Assembly: GCA_033063855.1 (NCBI GenBank)
Contig: CP093831.1
Location: 9,238,001 to 9,302,000 of the forward strand
Source: Smittia aterrima
Lineage: Eukaryota > Arthropoda > Insecta > Diptera > Chironomidae
Direction: 5' to 3'
DNA: 64,000 nt
This document shows positions 50,929 to 62,300 of the stretch, one piece after another; the stretch's first letter is position 1, and the number at the start of each line of letters is the position of its first letter. The notes below the pieces were generated by a model that saw nothing but the letters and a program-made list of their open reading frames with translations, did no database searches and was not told the origin of the DNA. Position numbers and translations under genes: made by a program.

Positions 50929-53040
50929 ATGAAAATTTTCATCTTGCTTTCGTTGTTTCTGAAAGTGTTATGCGAAGGATTTTTGCAAAGTGAGAATTCG
51001 TTGGAACAAACCTGGTCGAAAGCACTTGAGAACATAACTCGTCACTTGTTCAATCTTGAAACGAGAATGTTCATCAACAATTATGGCGTAGACTCGGACA
51101 CGATTGAGTCATTGGTCCTGAAGGATTTAAACGAGAACGCGATGCCATTTCAACTGAAGAACTTGCAACTGGACCAAGACAACATCTTTCTCGACTCCTC
51201 AGCTCTCATAACCTTCGACAATTTTGAATTCGTCAAGGATTTCAATCAGAAATTGATTTTGAACAACGAATACTTTAAACCGCTACAACATTTCATCTAT
51301 TGCCAAAACGTCACCATCAAAGAAATTGAATCACTCAGCCTCGATGTTAAAGAAAGAGCTCAAAAGAACAAAATGGCCGCACTAGAACCAAAATTGATCG
51401 ATACAATCGACGTCGAAGACCCATTGGCACAATTTCATGAGAACAAAGATGAGAGATTTAACTCGTATCTCCTGGACATCATCCAATACGAATACTTTCT
51501 TATTGAAGAAGAAAGCTACATTAAACTTCTAACATTCCTTTGGTACTCTCCTGAAAAATGTGCAAAGCTGACATTGATTGAAGTCAACAAATTCGACAAA
51601 ATCACGAAAAAGTGGGAAAACGACCAATTCTCAATGAAAAAGATGGAAAATCTTCATGGATGCACGATAGTCACTGAAGACTTAGAATGGGATTCAATTC
51701 TTTTTTTATTTGTGGGGATACCTTTTCATTATATTTTTGATAGTAGCATTAACGCCAAATTTGTTGAAAGACATGGAGAACCGGGAATTGATTTTTTTCA
51801 ATCAATAGGATGTTTGACTGATGCTAACAATGACAGATATCGCTACGCAGACAAAAAGGATTCGTAAGTGATTCTCGAAAAGTTTCTTCTTCATTCCGAA
51901 ATTTTGTTTATGCTTTAATCAGATTCAACCTCAACTTCATTACTTTCCCTATCGATTATACAACTTCGTGTTTGAGGGCGCCTGACGAACCTAAATTTTA
52001 TTCTGAATACGAGAAGCTGATGATGCCTTTTGACGTTTTCACTTGGGTGTTAATTGCACTTTTTTTCGTGGCACCATTTGCAGTGATTCTGATTTTGTAT
52101 TGCTGCGTGAAAAGATCAATAAGAGATTTCGTCATCGGATCGAACGTAACAACGCCATCGCTGAATATAATACAAATCTTCTTTGGAATCTCACAAGTCG
52201 TTGTACCTCTGAGAAACTTCGCCAGGTTTCTCACGATGATGTTCATCCTTTATTGCTTGATCATTCGGACAGCATGGCAGGGAAAGATGTACGAGTTCAT
52301 GCAGAAGGACATTGAAAAACCAGGAGTAAACACGATTGAGCAGATGATCGAGCAAGGCTACACTTTCGTTATGCAAGATAATTTCAAACAAAAATTTCCG
52401 TATTCAGAAATTTCTAAAAGGTAAAGTTGAATATCTTCCAGAACTTAATATGTCACAAACTCCAAATATTAATTTGCCTTTTGTTAACAGGGGCAATATT
52501 TATTCAGCTACGGCAAAAAATGGCGCTAAGAAGGAAACAGCAATTCAAATAAATTCGTTTGAATTCCTAATTCTAACACATGAACAACAAAAAGAAATGA
52601 TTAAATATATCAAAAAGGAAGAGTTCGCTGCCAATATCTGTGGACTAAAGTTTCCTCGTCATCATCCTCTCTTCGAGGTATTTGAACAAAGGCTTCAAGA
52701 ATATTTCACTCACAAACTCTTTAAGTTCGAAATTTTCCCTGATTTACCTGCCGATTATCAGTGGCCATCGCTAAAAGAAAAACGTTTTAGAACTTACAAT
52801 GAGACGAAAGTTTTAAATATGAAGATGCTGGAACCTGGATTTGTCATTTGGACTTCGAGTTTGCTGTTGGCAGTCGCTGCATTCATCGTCGAATGGTTGA
52901 TAACATTGAAGGACTACATCGTCATGAGATACATTCTGGAAGCTTTTTATACTACAAGACGTCAGAATACACAATTCAAAGAATCGGATACCATCTTGAG
53001 AGCAGAAGAAAAACACGTCATGATTATTGAAGAATTATAG
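50929..53040 (+). CDS. divergent ionotropic receptor (IR)
   Basis: This belongs to the insect ionotropic receptor family, chemosensory relatives of ionotropic glutamate receptors. Exons 50929-51863, 51923-52420 and 52491-53040 join in phase to 660 residues. A signal peptide (MKIFILLSLFLKVLCEG) starts a long extracellular region. The first helix is FDVFTWVLIALFFVAPFAVI near residue 345, the pore segment and second helix follow in FFGISQ to FLTMMFILYCLIIRTAWQGKMYEFM, the second ligand-binding lobe spans roughly residues 440-590, and the last helix is VIWTSSLLLAVAAFIVEWLI before a short cytosolic tail. The lobe sequence is highly diverged, as in antennal-divergent or gustatory IR clades, so the ligand and partner co-receptor cannot be told. 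Confidence 0.88.
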
Positions 53041-53395
53041 GTAAAACATTGCATACTACAACTTGCAGCTTGCTACTTTCGTTTGAGCTATTTGGTTCTA
53101 TTTATGAATGAGTCTAAAACCTCATTAGGTGGACTTGATAGCTCAAGTGGTTTGGGCCCACGGGCCTGAAGTCTTTCGATTTATTCAGATGTCTTAACAT
53201 TTACGCAGACACTTCTTCAGTGAAGAATCTTCACGAGAAAGGTTCAGCGTGCTTAAACGAATGCTTGGATCCCAAAGCTGACCAGATATTACTTAGTCCA
53301 CCTTCGACCAGCACCAAGTGAAACTTCATACACACAACATCCTTCGGATGAAAAACCCTAAAAATCTTCAGAGATTCAAGAATTGTTTTATTTGA
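53041..53395. repeat. convergent interval with possible tRNA-derived SINE remnant
   Basis: Between the IR and glucose-6-phosphatase genes, about 53125-53330 is less AT-rich than its surroundings. It opens with GGACTTGATAGCTCAAGTGG, which resembles the 5' half and A box of a tRNA gene, followed some 34 bases later by a weak B-box-like TTTCGATTTATTC. A tRNA-derived SINE remnant would look like this, but the match is imperfect and no repeat copy elsewhere in the window supports it. Confidence 0.3.
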
Positions 53396-54631
53396 TTAAT
53401 TAGTCTTAGGCTTTTCTAATTTTTGTGCGCAATATTTTGGGATAATTGCCAGGAATAGATATTGGAAAATGGCATAGACCACGAAAGTGTAGGCGTAGAA
53501 AATCAACAATTTAAATTGCTTAGGCGTATAAAGGATGCATTGATATTGAATTATCATTAAGATTATTGCTGCTGGAATGCTCTTGAAGTAGTTAAGACGT
53601 AGGCCTGGTGGTGACACTTCATTCAAAGGAGCAGCGAAGAACAATCCGACGACTTTGGCGATGACTCTCATTGAAGAGAAGATTACAGTTGTCTCTGGTT
53701 TTGGGTAAAATGGATCGGAGCAGTGTTTGAAAGCCTAAAATAGAATAAAGTTATTTTTCTGTCTTTAAATGAAATCCTTTCGAATCTAACCAAATGAACC
53801 GAAAGCATCGGATTGCCGGTGTAGTACTTGAGAAGCCAGTAAATCACAGCAATTGAGAAGGCCATCAAACATCCAGCAGTGAACCATTTAGATTTATCCC
53901 ATCTCTGAACCTTCACAATATAATTTGTGAACATTATCGTCTCCGAGACACTCGCTCCAAGTAAAGCTCCGAAAATGCATTGATGCAAGAAGTGAGTAGC
54001 AAAGTACATGCGGGAGGTGGCAATTACTGTCAGAGTCATGACAAAGACAGTTCGAGCAAGATATCTCAATGGTCGACGATGCTTGACTGTCTTCAAAACG
54101 ATTAATTTTTCCACTGCAATCAACATGACAAACAGGAAACTCGATGCAATCATCAAATGACCCGATGGCGAACCAGGAGAAGTTTCACAAGTTCGCTCAG
54201 TTTGATACAAAGTTGGCCGTGTGAGTGTAGTGTACACTTCAGTTTCATGAATCCACCAGTAAGGTCGATCGCCGGATAAAATCCTTAAAAATAAGAAATA
54301 AATTAATAATTTTTTCAATGCAGAGATTAGTTGCGCAATTATTAAAATTACCATTTTAAAAGGAGATTAAAGAAATCGCTGACAATACAAGAGATTACAG
54401 CTTTGTGATAAAGTTTAGTATTAACCGCAGCCAAGAGTGGAATTATGAAAACGTAGATGAATGTTGATCCAAAGAGAGTTGAGACGAGGCCGAGAAACTC
54501 TTCGTGTTTTGAAAAACTGAAAATAAATTTTTAATCAAGTTTAAGATTAATCCACAAACTTCTTCTTACGAATTTTGTATTCCGACGATCAGATCAATCT
54601 CACGCTTTTGAATTAAACTAAAAATCTCCAT
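53396..54631 (-). CDS. G6P: glucose-6-phosphatase
   Basis: This is the nine-helix ER enzyme that hydrolyses glucose-6-phosphate at the end of gluconeogenesis and glycogenolysis. Four exons, 54631-54570, 54516-54352, 54283-53791 and 53734-53396, join in phase to 352 residues (human G6PC is 357). The acid-phosphatase motif is intact: RP in SGDRPYWW near residue 82, PSGH with the His at about 118, and SRMYFATHFLHQ with Arg about 167 and the nucleophile His about 173, matching human R83, H119, R170 and H176 closely. The donor of intron 3 is the less usual GTTAGA. The gene ends near the IR gene in convergent orientation. Confidence 0.95.
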
Positions 54632-54882
54632 TTTAGGCTTCGAAGTTATGAACTTAGGCAAGAAAATTGAACTGAGAATTTAAATCGAAAATTTTTCGTC
54701 CTGAAGTGTCGGTATCCAGCTGATGTGATTGAACAAACATAAAAAACTGAGCATGCGCTGAACAAATGTCGAGAAAAAAGTAAATAATCATTTTCGTAAA
54801 GAAAAAATAGTTTTCAAAATATTTCAAAGAAAGTTTCCCGCAAAAATATATTTTAATGATCCTGAATATTAATTAAAAAGAA

Positions 54883-57800
54883 CTATTCAACTGTTGTAAT
54901 TTTGCCTTCATCTGCGTTGAGTGTAATCATTTGTCCATGCTTGATTCTGTCGGTTGCAGAAGTTGCTCCAACAATGCAAGGAAGTCCATATTCTGAAAGT
55001 AATTTTTGTTGAAGCTTCGAACTTGAAAATGAGGAATATTCACTCACCTCTTGCAACGACAGCTCCGTGTGATATCAATCCGCCAATTTCTGTACAAATT
55101 CCACTCAAGATTGGGAAGTAAGGAGACCAACCGATGTCAGTTCCGTAAGTGATCAGAATGTCACCTTTCTCAAGATTAACAACATCAGCGAAGCTTTTGC
55201 AAACGCAAGCTTTGGCAGTGACGAGACCTCCACAGACGGGAGAACCTTTGACGAGAATATTTCCCTCAAAAACTTCTTTTCTGTTATTTTCTTGTTCAGA
55301 TATTGGTCGAATAGCTCCAAAGGAAAGTTCATCGAACTTCAGGTCATTGAGCTTTGGGAAAAGTTTTTGTCTTCTGATCGCTTTTGTTATTAATTTTCCA
55401 TCGCGAGTTGCAAGCAAAGTTTTAATTTCCAACGGAGACAAATGGAAAATCAAATCTTTGTCAGGAAGAAGACCTTCTCTAACCATTTGCTCTCCAAGGT
55501 AAATAACTGCTCGACGAACTTCATTAACGACGAAAATCAATTTGCTCTTTGCATGTTCTCTTCTTTGAACTCCTTTTTGACATTTCGGCAAAAGCTTTCT
55601 CAACATAAACTTTCCGACCACTCCTAACGGCGTCTTCAGGCCTTCGATAATTTCATCGTGAGTTTTAGATTGTGAAGAGTTTCCAACGTTTACTGCGGAG
55701 ATGCTCAAGTTTGATTTTATCATGTCAATGACTTTTTCCGGTTCCATTCCCCAAGATTTTGTGCTGAAGTCAAATTCATTCAAAGCTCGATGACCGTGGC
55801 GCTTAAGAAAAGCTACCAGGATCTCGTAAGTCTTTGCTGAATTAGTTCTCAACCATTCAACAGCTTCCATCCTATCAACTTTTAAGAAGTCGTCTCTCTT
55901 GTTTTCTAAAATAATGTTCTCTGCAATCTCTTTGATCATTTCTGGGACATTCGCTGATTCGACATCGCCAATCGAGCTGAGAATCGAAGCGATATCTGCT
56001 TGATGTTGAGTCGTTATTGTTTCAGCTTTTTTCGTGAGAGCTCCGAAAGCAAAGGTCTGGAAGATTGTGCTATTTGTACTCGCCTTGGCGTGACAGGTAG
56101 ACGAAAGTTTAATGTAATCGAGTCCTCTGTCGATCAAATTTAAAATATCTTGCGAGTTAGTGAGCTTTTCGATGTTTTCCTGAGTAAATTGAGCCTGAGC
56201 TTTCTTTGCTGTTTCGTCGCTTGTCTTCAAGTATTCAGAAATTTTAAAGATTGTCTTGTACATTAAAGAAAACAAGATCTTTGAAGTTATTTTGTGCTTT
56301 CCAAGCATTTCGTTACGGTGAAGAGCAATTTCGAGGATGTTGTCATACTTCTCGTAGATATCTGATCCAAATATTGTCAACGATTGAACTCTGTTATTGA
56401 TATCTATTTTCTTTCCAACTGTTGCCAAAAACATCTAAGAAAACAAATATTTAGAATTTATAAAAGGCTATTTCTTGAAACTTACATAATTCACGTTCAT
56501 GAATAAGTGATTGCGATTAACAGGAAATAATCTTGTATACAATCCCGAGAAGTCTATTCCGAAGTCTTTAATCACCATTTGTTCAAAACATTTGGTCAAA
56601 GTTTGTTGTGTGAACACTGTAGCACTTCCAAGAAAAACTTCGCCTACGTTAGCTTTGGTGGAAATATCAACTTCACTCATAATTGGAGTGTCAAACTCGT
56701 GAATTATTTCGTAATCCGTGAAGTTGTTCAAAGCTGTGATCGGACGTGATTGAAGCAAATAAATCTTCTTGTCGTTTGTTACTGCAAACTCAATATCACG
56801 AGGCGTTCCAAAGAACTTCTCCATGATCACTCCGAGCTTTGCAAGCTTCAACACCAAATCCTCCGACAAACACAAACGATTTTTTCTTTCCTCGTCCAAC
56901 TCGATTTCCTTGATCGACATATCTTCATCCATCTCAATCAACAGATTCTTGGCTCCAGCAAGTGATCCAAGAATCTCAAGTTCGTCTTTGTGTGATCGTT
57001 TGATGAAGAAAGTGTCTGGCTCTGACTTTCCGGACACGACTGACTCTCCCAATCCGTAGTTGGCAGTAATAACAATCACACTTGGATCTCCGTTCAAAGG
57101 ATGACGCGAGAATAAAACTCCAGCAGACTCAGCTGTCACCATTTTCATGATCACGACAGACATCGAAGTGACAACTGGTTGAACGTGTTGTCTGTTGAAA
57201 AATTAATTGAGAAAAGCTCATTAAACGTCAATTGAACTCACTTTCGATATTGAACGCTCTGATAAGAATAAAGTGAAGCCCAGCACTTGACGACAGCTTC
57301 GTAGACATCTTCGTTCTTCCTCAAGCCCAAGAAAGTTTCGTTTTGACCAGCAGCCGAAGATTCTTCGCTGTCTTCAGTGACTCCTGAAGAACGAACTGCA
57401 AATCGAGCTGAACCATCAACGTTTATCTTGTTGAGCTCTACGCCGATTTGAAGCTTCAAGTCTTCAGCCAGTTTTGTGTTTTCAAATGATTTTTGAACTC
57501 TAAAAATAAAAAGGTCAGAAAATATTTAAGGAACGAAAAGTTTTCTTACTTTGAACAAGCTTCTTGAATGTCTCCCTTTGATCTTTCATAAGCAATGTCT
57601 TCAAGTTCCAGCAAACATTCTCTGATAGCTGGATTGTTCTTCAAATGTTCTTCGATTGCAGAGACGCTGACGTTGAATCCTTGAGGCATGAAATATTCTG
57701 GATCATCAATCAAATCTTGAATTTCTCGAAGAATAGCAACTGACGATCCCTTTCCTCCAGAAATTGAAACGCTTTGAGCTTCCTTTTCAGAGAAAGAAAC

Positions 57801-59370
57801 TAAAAGTTTTGAAGGAGATGGAACATCCTCGCAATTGAAAATTCTTTGAATTTTAGTTGGAACTTCTTGAACATTGAAATCTTCGGCGGATTGTGAATAC
57901 CAAAAAGTCGCAGATCCTTTGCCAACGACATTTTTGTTGATTGTGATCTCGATTGGGATGATAAACGCGTTCCAATTTTCTTTTTCGTGACCTCCGAACA
58001 ACGGAATTTTCTCTCGAATCTTGAAAGTGACTTCGATTGTAAATTTCATTTCGTCGGCTTCAATTTGGATCGTCGTCGTTTCTGGTAAATCATTTTGATT
58101 TTCACCAAGCGCAGCCAAATGTAAGTCAGTCCAATCGATAGGACAAACTCTTCCTTCGGGGAATCGGAAGTTGCCGAATTGCGCACTGTTAATATAGTTA
58201 GTATATTATAATATGGATTATATATTATATTTAATATAATGTATTTAGTAGTTCAAAATATATTTTACAACTTACTGAGTCAATCCACGTTTTTCACTAA
58301 AAGCTCCGACCTCAAACACGCAGCCATCCTTTGCACTAGCAAACAACACTGCACTTCGATAAAAATCCTGATTGTTTTGAGGTCCCCATCTTCTTTGTCT
58401 GACTCCAGGCAAACTTAACTCAAAAGTTTCGACTTTAGGAGATAAACCTTCGACGTAAGCAGAAAAGTTTTGCTCGTAAACTTTCAATTGTCCTTGACAT
58501 CCTCCATATTGATCGTGACCTCCGCAATCTTTCTTGTTAATTAGTTCCATCCATTTCCCATCTCGCCAAAGCTCCGTCGCTAAAGATGTTGCCATCAACT
58601 TTGGGCTCCAGTCCATTGGCCAAAAAGTTGGATCACTCGATGTTGACCATCTAAAGAAAAAGAAACTTTTAATTCAAGAAAACAAATCCAAAGTCATGAA
58701 TCTCACATGAAATTAAATCGAACGAAAAACAAATTATCTTCGTTCGCTGAAACATTTTGTTCGACTCCTTTTCGAAGTAAACCAGAGTAAGTCACTCTCC
58801 ATTTCGAATAAGGAATAAGACATTCAAGTTTCAATCCTGCTCCTTCAAAGATTCCTGGAGTTACGTTATCAATTTTCGTATTTGGATGATCGGGCAGAGT
58901 GAACACTTCTCCATTTGCTAAACGAATCACAAGCCAAATCTCTGCCTTAGAATGTCGTTGACGAGTGAATTTTATCAACACAGAGTTCCCAACAGAGTCA
59001 TAGCCGCAAATCATTTGACTATCAGTGCTTCCCTCGTTTAACAAAACCTTTGGCGCTTCATCGTCATATCGTGTCGCGTGCTGCTTATCTGGTTTTATTT
59101 TACGATTGATTTGATATTCGGCGTACCGCCGTTTAAGGAAAAAGTTCCAAGCTGTTATCAAAAACAAATATTTATGGATTAGAGTCTAGCGATAAGCTTC
59201 ACAGCAAAGAGAAATAATTGTAAATCATTATGCAATGAGATGATTCGATTTAAAATTTAATTTTAAAATATTTTTGGTGTCCAAAGAACTCAAATTGCTA
59301 TCCTTCATTAAAATTCAAGAGTTCGTTATTATGTAATGAACAATTAACCTGGTTTCGTGTAGTGACTCAT
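54883..59370 (-). CDS. rifampicin-phosphotransferase/PEP-synthase-like protein, copy A
   Basis: Eight exons join in phase: 59370-59349, 59151-58707, 58650-58276, 58185-57550, 57499-57242, 57191-56486, 56434-55048 and 54992-54883, giving 1312 residues. Residues about 1-420 are unrecognised. A PPDK_N-type ATP-binding module then shows GGKGSS (about 437), VRSSGVTEDSEESSAAGQNE (about 525), LFSRHPLNGDP and LLQSRPIT (about 740). A long helical middle region follows, and the C-terminal swivel domain has GGLISHGAVVARE with the phosphoacceptor His near 1270. There is no C-terminal PEP-binding TIM barrel, so the architecture is rifampicin-phosphotransferase-like (ATP to His to small substrate). Animal homologues are usually labelled putative PEP synthase; the substrate is unknown. 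The start is uncertain: the region matching the anchor-coding first exon of copy B has an in-frame stop upstream of the ATG used. Confidence 0.8.
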
Positions 59371-62300
59371 GCTTTCACTTTTCTCTTGTAGAAAGATATT
59401 CCGAGAACTGATTGAATTTCACTTAAATCCAATAAACCCCAAAATCAACTGATAAGAAGAAAAATCAATTTTCTTTAAATTTGAACTTTTCTCGTTGAGT
59501 TCCTCGATAATACTGTCGCTCTTGTCAATTGAATTCAAGAACGTTTGATTTTTCTCTCAATCTAAATTATCAAAGAAAACGATAAGATAATTTTCAATGT
59601 ATAAAGTTACACGAACAGAAGAGAATTTGAGAAGCTTTAAAAGTTTTAGATATAAATTGACGAGAGTGAAATCAATTGTCAGTATTCGCGTGGAGTTTAA
59701 TGTGAAAAGTTCTGAAGTTTTATTTTGAAATTGATTTGATCTTATCAAAAGTTGTTATCTAAAAATGGATTTAATTGGAACTATGCAATTTCTTGGATTT
59801 GTCGTGTCAGCATTCATCGCTTACCGGCTTCTTGCTCAGGAGAGCAAAGATAAAACAAAGAATCACTACTCGAGACCAGGTTAGATAATTGAATAATTCT
59901 AATAATAGAGCTTCGACGTTGATCATTTTGCCTTGACCTTCTAGTAAATTTTTTGGGAAGGGCAACTTTTAAATTGAATCTTCTCATTGCATATTGACTT
60001 TTACATTTATTTATCTCTACCGAGACATTTGTAATTAGACTTTAATCCATAAACATTTGTTTTTGATAACAGCTTGGAACTTCTTTCTTAAGAGGTGGTA
60101 TGCGGAGTATAAAATCAAACAAAAAGTAAATAATGATAAGAAGCACGCGACGCGATATGATGATGAAGCGCCGAAATTTCTGTCGAACGAGGAAAGCACT
60201 GATAGTCAAATGATTTGCGGCAATGACTCGATTGGGAACTCTGTGTTGATAAAGTTCATTCGTCGACGTCATCGCGTTGCTGAGATTTGGCTTGTGATTC
60301 GTTTAGCAAATGGAGAAGTGTTCACTCTGCCCGATCATCCAAATACGAAAATTGATAACGTAACTCCAGGAATCTTCGAAGGAGCAGGATTGAAACTTGA
60401 ATGTCTTATTCCTTACTCGAAATGGAGAGTGACTTACTCTGGTTTACTTCGAAAAGGAGTCGCACAAAATGTTTCAGCGAACGAAGATAATTTGTTTTTC
60501 GTTCGATTTAATTTCATGTGAGATTCATGACTTTGGATTTGTTTTCTTGAATTAAAAGTTGTTCCTTCTTTAGATGGTCAACATCGAGTGATCCAACTTT
60601 TTGGCCAATGGACTGGAGCCCAAAGTTGATGGCAACATCTTTAGCGACGGAGCTTTGGCGAGATGGGAAATGGATGGAACTAATTAACAAGAAAGATTGC
60701 GGAGGTCACGATCAATATGGAGGATGTCAAGGACAATTGAAAGTTTACGAGCAAAACTTTTCTGCTTACGTCGAAGGTTTATCTCCTAAAGTCGAAACTT
60801 TTGAGTTAAGTTTGCCTGGAGTCAGACAAAGAAGATGGGGATCACATAAAAATCAAGATCTATACCGAAGTGCAGTGTTGTTTGCTAGTGCAAAGGACGG
60901 CTGCGTGTTTGAGGTTGGGGCTGTTAGTGAAAAATATGGATTGACTCAGTAAGTTGCAAAATATATTTTAAACAACTAAATATATTATATAAAATATTAT
61001 ATATTAACCAAATATTATATTAAATATTTTGACAGCTCTCAATTCGGCAACTTCCGATTCCCCGAAGGAAGAGTTTGTCCTATCGATTGGACTGACTTTG
61101 ACTTGGCTGCGCTTTGTGAAAATCAAAATTATTTGCCGGAAGCGACGATAATTCAAATTGAGGCTGACGAAATAAAATTTACGATCCAAGTCGCGTTCAA
61201 GAACAAACAAAAAATTCCGATCATCGGAGGATCACAAAGTGAAAGTTGGAACGCGTTCATCATTCCAATTGAGATCAAGATCAATTCTGTCGTTGGTTAT
61301 GGTTCTGCGGTCTTTTGGTACCCACAGAAATTGACAGAGTTTGACATTCAAGAAGTTCCAACAATGATCAAAAGAATTTTCACCACCACAGACTTGCCAT
61401 CTCCTTCGAAGCTTTTGGTTTCCTTCACTGAAAAAGAAGCTCAAAGTGTTTTGATTTCTGGAGGCAAAGGATCGTCAATCGCAATTCTTCAAATGATTCA
61501 AGAATCGAAAGGAGCAGACTTTCTTGATAAGCGAAGCCGACAACATCAAATCTTAAATGCTTTAGTTGATCAACTTGCCACAAAGCCTTTAAGGAGAAGC
61601 TCAAAGGTTCAAAGTTTATTAGAAAGTGATGATTCACAGAAAGTTAGAAAACGTGGAGGATCGATTGCGAAAGTAATTTTCCCAGATCCAAATGACTTTG
61701 ATACACCAGAATATTTAGTTCCACAAGGATTCAACGTCAGCGTCTCTGCAATCGAAGAACATTTGAAGAACAATCCAGCTATCAGAGAATGTTTGCTGGA
61801 GCTTGAAGACATTGCTTATGAAAGATCAAAGGGAGACATTCAAGAAGCTTGTTCAAGGTAAGCAAACTATTCTTTTCGTTTTTCAAATAATTTCTGATTT
61901 TTAAATTTTTAAGAGTTCAAAAATCATTTGAAAACACAAAATTGGATGAAGGCTTGAAGCTTCAAATCGGTGGAGAGCTCAACAAGATAAACGTTGATGG
62001 TTCAGCTCGATTTGCAGTTCGTTCTTCAGGAGTCACTGAAGACAGCGAAGAATCTTCGGCTGCTGGTCAAAACGAAACTTTCTTGGGATTGAGGAAGAAC
62101 GAAGATGTCTACGAAGCTGTCGTCAAGTGCTGGGCTTCACTTTATTCTTATCAGAGCGTTCAATATCGAAAGTGAGTTCAATTGACGTTTAATGAGCTTT
62201 TCTTAATTATTTCTCCAACAGACAACACGTTCAACCAGTTGTCACTTCGATGTCTGTCGTGATCATGAAAATGGTGACAGCTGAGTCTGCTGGAGTTTTA

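Noticed and set aside
56750..57059. Open frames opposite exon 6 of copy A and their mirror images at 62354-62663
   Set aside because: They are antisense shadows of the conserved ATP-binding module, duplicated only because the exon is.
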